From NCBI GenBank assembly GCA_900319595.1, contig ONOZ01000039.1, positions 1 through 6,702 of the forward strand: a DNA stretch of 6,702 bases, given 5' to 3'. The notes under the pieces were generated by a model that was given only the letters and a program-made list of their open reading frames with translations, ran no database searches and was not told the origin of the DNA. Below, one piece after another: positions 1 to 5,475 of this stretch. The stretch is from an uncultured Bacteroidales bacterium. Lineage in GTDB: Bacteria > Bacteroidota > Bacteroidia > Bacteroidales > P3. Positions within the stretch are counted from its first letter, which is position 1. Each line of letters begins with the position of its first letter. Both the position numbers and the translations under genes were made by a program.

Positions 1-1
1 T

Positions 2-709
2 AATACATTAACATTAGACAATGCAACAATTGAAGGTGTAATCTATTTTGGTAATGGTGCTGAGAAGATAGAAGATATAACAATAGCCCTTGTAGGAGAA
101 AACACCGTTTCTTCTATTTGGGATGTAAGTGGTACAAAAACAATAAATGGTACTGGAAGTTTAAAAGTAGTATATATTGTATGTGGGGTTGAGCAAAACA
201 CAATAATAGAGGATTGTTCTATTGAGCTGACTGCTCTGTCCTACATGTTTGGAACGTCTGGACATAATAGTAAATTAACTATCAAAAATGCAAATCTTTC
301 ATCAGAAGCAGGAAGTGTTGCAATAGGAAATTTTGCAGATATAGAGTTAATTGGTTGTGAAATTGTAGAACCTGTTAATGCTCAAATCATTGATGCCGAG
401 TTTGATGGTTATGCAGGTAAATATATTTGTAATGAAGACGGTACTGTTGCTAACAAAGTTGTTATCAAAAAACTATCTGGTCTTAATGATATTGCTCAAA
501 CTAATAGTATAACAATATATCCTAACCCTGCAAGCGACTTTGTAACAATAGAGGGCAAAGGTGAAATAACGATTACTAATAGTTTAGGGCAGGTTGTAAA
601 AGAAATAAAAGACAACGTATTATATAGAACTATTGATATAAAAAAGTTTGAAAGAGGAGTGTATTATATAAAGGTAGGCAATACAACTCAAAAATTGGTT
701 ATAGAGTAG
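2..709 (+). CDS. C-terminal part of a secreted protein with T9SS type A sorting domain (5' end outside window)
   Basis: The frame is open from the left edge of the window to TAG at 707-709, giving 235 residues with no start, so the gene begins upstream; an internal ATG at 245 is not a credible start because the reading frame and the protein's character continue unbroken before it. The last ~75 residues (from about base 506) form a Por secretion tail: the IYPNPASDFV motif, then ITNSLGQVVKEI, and the ending RGVYYIKVGNTTQKLVIE. Family knowledge: this domain directs export through the type IX system and is removed during anchoring at or release from the cell surface. The preceding ~160 residues are rich in short alternating hydrophobic/polar strands (LTLDNATIEG, LTIKNANLSS, ADIELIGCEI), which suggests a parallel beta-helix or similar beta-rich domain; this is inference. 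No catalytic motif is visible and the specific function is unknown. It is separated from the nqr operon by a terminator and is probably functionally unrelated. Confidence 0.9.
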   Translation, partial: NTLTLDNATIEGVIYFGNGAEKIEDITIALVGENTVSSIWDVSGTKTINGTGSLKVVYIVCGVEQNTIIEDCSIELTALSYMFGTSGHNSKLTIKNANLSSEAGSVAIGNFADIELIGCEIVEPVNAQIIDAEFDGYAGKYICNEDGTVANKVVIKKLSGLNDIAQTNSITIYPNPASDFVTIEGKGEITITNSLGQVVKEIKDNVLYRTIDIKKFERGVYYIKVGNTTQKLVIE

Positions 710-735
710 TAGATATTATAGGAAAAAATATTTTG

Positions 736-771
736 AAAGGGTTAAATGTAAAAAGTTTAATCCTTTTTTTT
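736..771 (+). terminator. Rho-independent terminator of the secreted-protein gene
   Basis: AAAGGGTTAAA (736-746) pairs with TTTAATCCTTT (756-766) over 11 bp with one G-T wobble, around a 9-nt loop, and the T-run continues to 771. It lies 26 nt after the stop codon of the secreted-protein gene, as expected for an intrinsic terminator, and isolates the nqr operon from upstream transcription. The stem is AU-rich apart from three central G-C/G-T pairs, so efficiency may be moderate. Confidence 0.82.
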
Positions 772-799
772 GCTAATAAAAGAATAATTTGTACCTTTG
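769..799 (+). promoter_or_regulatory. Bacteroidota-type promoter for nqrABCDEF
   Basis: TTTG at 769-772 is followed after exactly 19 bp by TACCTTTG at 792-799. This fits the primary sigma factor consensus described for Bacteroides (-33 TTTG, -7 TAnnTTTG, about 19-21 bp apart). The expected transcription start is a few bases after 799, giving a leader of about 30 nt before the nqrA ATG at 835. The -33 element lies at the end of the preceding terminator's T-run. No -10/-35 pair of the E. coli type or operator palindrome was noticed. Confidence 0.75.
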
Positions 800-834
800 C
801 ACTTTAATTTTAAAAGAATAAAATTATAGATACT

Positions 835-2187
835 ATGTCAAAAGTTATTAGAATACCTAAAGGTTTGGACATTCATTTGTTCGGAGAGGCTCAAAAAGAA
901 GTCAAGTCTTCAAATGAAAGTCTTTTTGCTTTAAAACCTTTGGACATCGTGGGTGTTACACCGAAACTTTTGGTAAAAGAGGGCGACAAAGTGCAGGTTG
1001 GAACTCCTGTTTTCTTTGTCAAACAAAATCCTAAGGTGAAATTCGTCAGTCCCGTATCGGGTGAGATTACTGAGGTAAAACGTGGCGAAAAGCGTGTAAT
1101 ACAAGAGATTCGTATCAAAAGTGATGGCAATAATGATGCAATAGATTATGGAACACAGTCTATTGCAGAATTGAGCGTAGAGCAGATTAGAGAAAAGATG
1201 TTGGAAAGTGGCGTTTGGGCATTGTTACGTCAGCGTCCTTACGATACTATTCCTGATGCAGAGGCTATACCTAAATATATTATTGTCAAAGGTTTTGATT
1301 CTGCTCCGTTATCTGCCGATTATAACTTATTAGTTAAAGGCGAAAAAGCAGCAATGCAAGTTGGTATTGACGCATTGAAAAAACTTACTTCTGCACCTTT
1401 GTATCTTTCTATGAATAAACATACAGGTGAAGAGATAAGTAGTTTGCAGAATGTGGAGAAAATAACCTTTGAGGGCAAACACCCTTACGGTAATGTGTCA
1501 GTTCAAGCCGAAAGAATCTCTCCTATAAATAAAGGCGAGAGAATTTGGTATGTTAATGTGCAAGATTTGGTCGTTATTGGTAGATTGTTCCTTGATGGAA
1601 AGTATTATGCAAAACGTATTATTGCACTTACGGGAGAAGAAGTAAAGAGTCCTTGCTATTATGAGGTAACAAGAGGACAAAACATTGAATCTTTGGTAAA
1701 TAACAACGTAACAGACAAACATCTTCGCTATATTAGTGGCAATGTATTGACAGGTACGCGTATTGAAAAAGACGGGTATTTAGGTTATTATGATAATCAA
1801 ATAACTGTTATTGAAGAAGGCGACTATAAACAAGGACTTGGTTGGATGATGCCAAACATTAAGCGTTTTAGTATCTCAAAAACATTCCTTAAAGGCTTTA
1901 CCGCTTTTTGTTCTAACAGACCTGTCCATATTGATTCCAACTTACACGGTTCGCAAAGGGCATATATTTTCACGGGCGACTTTGAAAAAGTTATGCCGAT
2001 GGACATCTATCCTATGCAGTTGATAAAAGCATGTCTTGCAAAAGATATTGACCGTATGGAAGAGTTGGGAATTTATGAAATTGATGCAGAAGATTTTGCT
2101 TTGTGCGAAGTGATAGACGTTTCAAAAACAGATATTCAGCAGATTATTCGTAACGGTCTGGAATTAATGAGAGAACAGGGACTTTAG
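835..2187 (+). CDS. nqrA: Na+-translocating NADH:quinone oxidoreductase subunit A
   Basis: A protein of 450 residues, close to the ~446 of the Vibrio cholerae protein. NqrA is the cytoplasmic-side subunit of Na+-NQR without predicted membrane spans, and is associated with quinone interaction at the NqrA/NqrB side of the complex. Recognisable landmarks are the lipoyl-like N-terminal part with VSPVSGEI (71-78) and KRGEKRVIQ (82-90), RQRPYDTIPD (132-141), ISGNVLTGT (300-308), GSQRAYIFTG (372-381) and ALCEVID (422-428). No transmembrane segment or signal peptide is apparent. The ATG at 835 is the first in frame after the promoter and gives the expected MSKVIRIPKGLDI start. It has no Shine-Dalgarno sequence; its leader is A/T-rich, as is usual in Bacteroidota. 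It is the first gene of the operon and is followed by an 83-nt gap, the longest in the operon. Confidence 0.97.
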   Translation: MSKVIRIPKGLDIHLFGEAQKEVKSSNESLFALKPLDIVGVTPKLLVKEGDKVQVGTPVFFVKQNPKVKFVSPVSGEITEVKRGEKRVIQEIRIKSDGNNDAIDYGTQSIAELSVEQIREKMLESGVWALLRQRPYDTIPDAEAIPKYIIVKGFDSAPLSADYNLLVKGEKAAMQVGIDALKKLTSAPLYLSMNKHTGEEISSLQNVEKITFEGKHPYGNVSVQAERISPINKGERIWYVNVQDLVVIGRLFLDGKYYAKRIIALTGEEVKSPCYYEVTRGQNIESLVNNNVTDKHLRYISGNVLTGTRIEKDGYLGYYDNQITVIEEGDYKQGLGWMMPNIKRFSISKTFLKGFTAFCSNRPVHIDSNLHGSQRAYIFTGDFEKVMPMDIYPMQLIKACLAKDIDRMEELGIYEIDAEDFALCEVIDVSKTDIQQIIRNGLELMREQGL

Positions 2188-2270
2188 ATTATGCAATATG
2201 TAGCGTTTGACATATAGTACATAATTAAATTGTTGATAGTAAAATAGTAATAAAGAAATAATATATAAAA
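2188..2270. other. nqrA-nqrB intergenic spacer with three ATAGTA copies
   Basis: The spacer is 83 nt, against 7-12 nt at the other junctions of the operon, and is strongly AT-rich. ATAGTA occurs at 2214-2219, 2236-2241 and 2244-2249. No convincing hairpin, terminator T-run or TAnnTTTG promoter element was found, so transcription is expected to read through. The A-rich end just before 2271 probably serves as the nqrB translation leader. The repeats could be chance in such AT-rich DNA. Confidence 0.45.
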
Positions 2271-3431
2271 ATGAACTTTGTAGAAAAATTCTTTGAACAA
2301 AACAGAGAGAAGGTTGCAAAAGGGCAGAAATTACATTGGCTTGCCTCTACTTTTGAAGCCTTTGAAAGTTTTTCGTTCGTAAGCAATAAGACGGCAAAGG
2401 CGAAAGGGGCTCATTTTAGAGATGGTATTGACTCCAAAAGAGCGATTATCGTTGTTGTCATTGCCTTGATACCTGCATTGTTGTTTGGTATGTACAATGT
2501 GGGTTGGCAGCATTTTAATACATTGGGACAAATTGCTCAGATAGGTTTCTGGGAGATTTTCTTCTATGGCTTTTTGAAAGTATTGCCGATGATAATTGTT
2601 TCCTACGTTGTGGGATTGTTTATAGAGTTTTTATTTGCTCAGATTCGCAACGAGGAAGTTAATGAAGGTTATTTGGTAACAGGGCTTTTGATTCCTATGA
2701 TTGTTCCGCCTACAACTCCACTTTGGCAATTAGTGTTGGCGGTTATATTCGGTACATTGATAGGTAAGGAAGTTTTTGGCGGAACGGGTATGAATTTTAT
2801 GAATCCTGCTTTGGTTGCAAGAGCATTCTTATTCTTTGCGTACCCTTCTCAGATGAGTGGAGATATGGCTTGGATTTGTGATATGCCAGATGGAGTAACG
2901 GGAGCTACACCTTTGGGAGAAATGTTGGCAGGTGCTACTCTTCCTGTGGCAAGTGTTTGTGATATGATTTATGGATTTATTCCGGGTTCTGTTGGTGAAA
3001 CGTCTATTATTGCAATTGCTTTAGGTGCTTGCCTACTTCTTTTGACAGGCATTGCCTCTTGGAGAATTATGTTGTCTATATTCTGCGGTGGAGCATTGAT
3101 GGGAATAGTTTTTAACCTAATAGGAGCGAACGCTTACATGCAGATGCCTTTCTGGTATCACTTCATATTGGGTGGATTTGCTTTTGGAGCAGTATTTATG
3201 GCAACAGACCCTGTAACAGCAACCCATACAAATACAGGAAAATATATTTATGGTTTCTTAATTGGTATTATGGCTGTTTTGATACGTGTAGTGAATCCTG
3301 CATATCCAGAAGGAATGATGTTGGCTATACTACTTATGAATGTATTTGCTCCTTTGATTGACTACTATGTGGTTAATGCCAATATCAATAGGAGAAAGAA
3401 ACGTATGGCTTTACCTAATAATACGAAATAG
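2271..3431 (+). CDS. nqrB: Na+-translocating NADH:quinone oxidoreductase subunit B (covalent FMN)
   Basis: A 386-residue polytopic membrane protein of the NqrB/RnfD family, somewhat shorter than the ~415 residues in Vibrio. It binds one FMN covalently and, by family knowledge, riboflavin, passes electrons to quinone and contributes to the Na+ path. Visible landmarks are a cytoplasmic N-terminal ~55 residues, a first membrane helix at about 57-77, GKEVFGGTGMNFMNPAL (165-181), and the flavinylation motif DGVTGATPL with the predicted phosphodiester-linked Thr213. The family signature ATDPVTATHTNTGK is at 311-324, with several further hydrophobic helices on either side. The motif reads TGAT rather than the more familiar SGAT; ApbE-type flavin transferases accept Ser or Thr there, so modification is expected. 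The C-terminus is basic (NRRKKR), consistent with a cytoplasmic end. The ATG has an A-rich leader and no Shine-Dalgarno. Its stop TAG is part of the AGGAGGG that precedes nqrC. Confidence 0.97.
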   Translation: MNFVEKFFEQNREKVAKGQKLHWLASTFEAFESFSFVSNKTAKAKGAHFRDGIDSKRAIIVVVIALIPALLFGMYNVGWQHFNTLGQIAQIGFWEIFFYGFLKVLPMIIVSYVVGLFIEFLFAQIRNEEVNEGYLVTGLLIPMIVPPTTPLWQLVLAVIFGTLIGKEVFGGTGMNFMNPALVARAFLFFAYPSQMSGDMAWICDMPDGVTGATPLGEMLAGATLPVASVCDMIYGFIPGSVGETSIIAIALGACLLLLTGIASWRIMLSIFCGGALMGIVFNLIGANAYMQMPFWYHFILGGFAFGAVFMATDPVTATHTNTGKYIYGFLIGIMAVLIRVVNPAYPEGMMLAILLMNVFAPLIDYYVVNANINRRKKRMALPNNTK

Positions 3432-3436
3432 GAGGG
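3430..3436 (+). promoter_or_regulatory. Strong Shine-Dalgarno for nqrC overlapping nqrB stop
   Basis: AGGAGGG begins inside the nqrB TAG (3429-3431) and ends 7 nt before the nqrC ATG at 3444. It fixes the nqrC start and suggests that ribosomes ending nqrB can start nqrC. The same unit, TAGGAGGG plus 7 nt plus ATG, recurs before nqrE and nqrF. Confidence 0.85.
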
Positions 3437-3443
3437 TAGTGTT

Positions 3444-4187
3444 ATGAAGAATTTTAGTAATAGATACATATATATATATTCTACTGTTTTGGTATTGGTA
3501 GTTGCAACCGTTTTAGCGTTAATTGCTGTCGGTTTAAAGCCATTCCAACAAAAGAATGTAAAAGCAGAACAGATGCAACAATTACTTTCTGCAGCAGGAA
3601 TAAATGTTGAACGAAATGTTGCAGAAGAAAATTATAATAAATATATTGTTGCAGAATATACAGTTAATAGTCAAGGCGATATTATTGATGAATATATTGC
3701 TGGTAAACAAACAAAAGGTAATGATAGACCTTTTTCTGTAAATGTTAAAGCTCAGTATAAAAGTTTTAAGGCTGGCAATACAAAGGATGTAAAACTTCCA
3801 GTGTACGTTTGCAAGAAAGATAATGGAGAGATGATATATATTGTTCCTGTTCGTGGTGCTGGATTGTGGGGAGATATATGGGGCAATGTTGCATTGAAGA
3901 ATGATTTGAATACCATCGAAGGTGTTGTTTTTGACCATGAAAGTGAAACTCCGGGATTGGGTTCTAAAATTGTAGATGAGGCATTTACTAAATTATTTAA
4001 TGGAAAACAAATCTTCAATAATACTGACGAGTTTGTTAGCGTTAAAGTAGAAAAACGTGCCACTGCAGATAACCCTCATGCTGTAGATGCTTTGTCGGGT
4101 GCAACTTTAACTTCTAATGGTGTCTCCTCTATGATTGAAGATTGTTTGCAGTTCTATTTATCTTATTTTAAAACCCTAAAAAAGTAA
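3444..4187 (+). CDS. nqrC: Na+-translocating NADH:quinone oxidoreductase subunit C (covalent FMN)
   Basis: A protein of 247 residues with one N-terminal membrane helix (about 10-31) followed by a soluble FMN-binding domain on the outer (periplasmic) face. NqrC carries a covalently bound FMN that relays electrons from the NqrD/NqrE cluster towards NqrB. The domain shows PVRGAGLWGDIWG (135-147), HESETPGLG (165-173) and the flavinylation motif DALSGATLTSNG, in which Thr221 is the predicted attachment residue (Thr225 in Vibrio cholerae). Attachment requires an ApbE flavin transferase, which is not encoded in this window. The start is chosen by the AGGAGGG 7 nt upstream. The gene follows nqrB by 12 nt and precedes nqrD by 7 nt. 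Confidence 0.97.
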   Translation: MKNFSNRYIYIYSTVLVLVVATVLALIAVGLKPFQQKNVKAEQMQQLLSAAGINVERNVAEENYNKYIVAEYTVNSQGDIIDEYIAGKQTKGNDRPFSVNVKAQYKSFKAGNTKDVKLPVYVCKKDNGEMIYIVPVRGAGLWGDIWGNVALKNDLNTIEGVVFDHESETPGLGSKIVDEAFTKLFNGKQIFNNTDEFVSVKVEKRATADNPHAVDALSGATLTSNGVSSMIEDCLQFYLSYFKTLKK

Positions 4188-4194
4188 AACGGAT

Positions 4195-4836
4195 ATGAGC
4201 AATGTAAAAAAACAAAGAGACCCATTGTTTGGTCCAAGAGATATGAAATTATTAAAGACGCCGTTTTCAAAAGAAAATCCGGTTATAGTACAAGTGCTTG
4301 GTATCTGTTCGGCGTTGGCAGTTACTGTAAAATTACAACCTGCTGTCGTTATGGCTATTTCTGTTACAGTCGTGATTATGATGAGTAACTTGATAATATC
4401 ATTGTTGAGAAATACCATACCTCCACGTATTCGTATTATTGTTCAATTGGTCGTAGTATCTTTTTTGGTTATCATTGTAGATCAAGTGCTTAAAGCATTT
4501 GCATATGATGTTAGCAAACAACTTTCGGTATATGTTGGATTGATTATTACCAACTGTATAGTTATGGGACGCTTGGAGGCATTCGCTATGAGTAATAAAC
4601 CTTGGCCTTCTGTTTTGGACGGATTAGGTAACGGATTGGGCTACGGTATAATACTTATTGTTATAGGCTTTATTAGAGAACTTTTCGGATCTGGTACGCT
4701 GTGGGACATAAGAATAATGCCTGAAGGGTATATTCCTAATGGTTTGATGGTTATGCCTGCTATGGCGTTGATACTTTTGGGTATCATCATTTGGGTACAT
4801 CGTTCAAGGAATAAAGAATTAGTAGAAAACGAATAG
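4195..4836 (+). CDS. nqrD: Na+-translocating NADH:quinone oxidoreductase subunit D
   Basis: A 213-residue integral membrane protein of the NqrD/RnfE family with about six helices (roughly 30-46, 49-71, 80-102, 109-128, 139-163, 183-202). NqrD and NqrE pack as an inverted pair around an iron-sulfur cluster inside the membrane that moves electrons across it. The predicted ligands from this subunit are Cys38 in LGICSALAV and Cys121 in TNCIVMGRLEAFA, equivalent to Cys29 and Cys112 of the Vibrio protein. The ATG at 4195 gives a plausible cytoplasmic N-terminal stretch; a later Met17 is possible but would leave an unusually short tail. Unlike nqrC, nqrE and nqrF it has no Shine-Dalgarno, only the weak CGGAT directly before the ATG, and lies 7 nt after nqrC. 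Its stop is fused to the nqrE ribosome binding site. Confidence 0.96.
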   Translation: MSNVKKQRDPLFGPRDMKLLKTPFSKENPVIVQVLGICSALAVTVKLQPAVVMAISVTVVIMMSNLIISLLRNTIPPRIRIIVQLVVVSFLVIIVDQVLKAFAYDVSKQLSVYVGLIITNCIVMGRLEAFAMSNKPWPSVLDGLGNGLGYGIILIVIGFIRELFGSGTLWDIRIMPEGYIPNGLMVMPAMALILLGIIIWVHRSRNKELVENE

Positions 4837-4841
4837 GAGGG
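4835..4841 (+). promoter_or_regulatory. Strong Shine-Dalgarno for nqrE overlapping nqrD stop
   Basis: AGGAGGG starts in the nqrD TAG (4834-4836) and ends 7 nt before the nqrE ATG at 4849. Geometry is identical to the nqrC and nqrF sites. Confidence 0.85.
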
Positions 4842-4848
4842 TTAAAGT

Positions 4849-5463
4849 ATGGAAGCATTAAATATATTTATTAAGTCAATATTTATTGACAATATGATAT
4901 TTGCCTTTTTCCTTGGTATGTGTTCATACTTGGCAATATCAAAAACAGTTAAGACTTCTATGGGATTAGGTTTGGCGGTAACATTTGTTTTGGTTATTAC
5001 TGTACCAGTTAATTACCTAATAGATAAATATCTTTTGCAAGCAGGGGCATTGACTTGGATTAGTGAAGGTCTTGCAAATATTGATTTAAGTTTCTTATCA
5101 CTAATCATTTTTATTGCAGTTGTCGCCGGTATCGTACAGTTGGTTGAAATGTTTGTAGAAAGATACTCTCCTTCTTTATATGCCCAATTAGGAATATTCC
5201 TACCTTTGATAGCAGTGAATTGTGCTATTTTGGGAGGGTCTCTATTTATGCAAAAAAGAGATTACTCGGGCATAGGTGAAGTATTTTCTTTTTCTCTTGG
5301 CAGTGGTATTGGCTGGCTATTGGCTATAATCGGTATTGCGGCAATAAGAGAGAGATTAAAATATAGTAATATACCTCCAGCATTGAAAGGCTTGGGTATA
5401 GCGTTTATAATAACTGGCTTGATGGCTATGGCTTTCCAAGCATTTAGTGGTATTAAATTATAG
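4849..5463 (+). CDS. nqrE: Na+-translocating NADH:quinone oxidoreductase subunit E
   Basis: A 204-residue membrane protein of the NqrE/RnfA family, slightly longer than the ~198 of Vibrio, with about six helices (near 5-29, 36-58, 80-101, 109-133, 144-167, 178-197). It is homologous to NqrD and forms the inverted partner around the intramembrane iron-sulfur cluster. Predicted ligands are Cys25 in FFLGMCSYLAIS and Cys125 in PLIAVNCAILGG, equivalent to Cys26 and Cys120 in Vibrio. Other family stretches are VEMFVERYSPSLYAQLGIFLPL (99-120, given as the region around PSLYAQLG) and IREKL-like IRERLKYSNIPPALKG. The start is set by the AGGAGGG 7 nt upstream. Electrons are expected to arrive from the NqrF [2Fe-2S] cluster and leave to the NqrC FMN. 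Maturation of this cluster depends on NqrM in Vibrio; no such gene lies in this window. Confidence 0.97.
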   Translation: MEALNIFIKSIFIDNMIFAFFLGMCSYLAISKTVKTSMGLGLAVTFVLVITVPVNYLIDKYLLQAGALTWISEGLANIDLSFLSLIIFIAVVAGIVQLVEMFVERYSPSLYAQLGIFLPLIAVNCAILGGSLFMQKRDYSGIGEVFSFSLGSGIGWLLAIIGIAAIRERLKYSNIPPALKGLGIAFIITGLMAMAFQAFSGIKL

Positions 5464-5468
5464 GAGGG
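5462..5468 (+). promoter_or_regulatory. Strong Shine-Dalgarno for nqrF overlapping nqrE stop
   Basis: AGGAGGG starts in the nqrE TAG (5461-5463) and ends 7 nt before the nqrF ATG at 5476, which supports that start. It is the third copy of the same stop/Shine-Dalgarno unit in the operon. Confidence 0.85.
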
Positions 5469-5475
5469 TTGTATT

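Noticed and set aside
245..709. ATG at 245 as the start of a separate 154-residue gene
   Set aside because: The same frame is open all the way to the left edge and encodes protein of the same beta-rich character, and a T9SS cargo needs an N-terminal signal peptide, which is missing at 245.
2201..2235. Possible internal promoter before nqrB (TTTG at 2206-2209; TAAATTG near 2226)
   Set aside because: The downstream element does not fit TAnnTTTG, and TAGCGTTTG at 2201-2209 has one base too many between TA and TTTG; the match is too weak to report.
3582..4063. Two overlapping open frames on the - strand (118 and 103 codons) within nqrC
   Set aside because: Both lie entirely antisense to nqrC, a clear conserved gene, and their translations show no recognisable domain; they look like chance open frames in AT-rich DNA.
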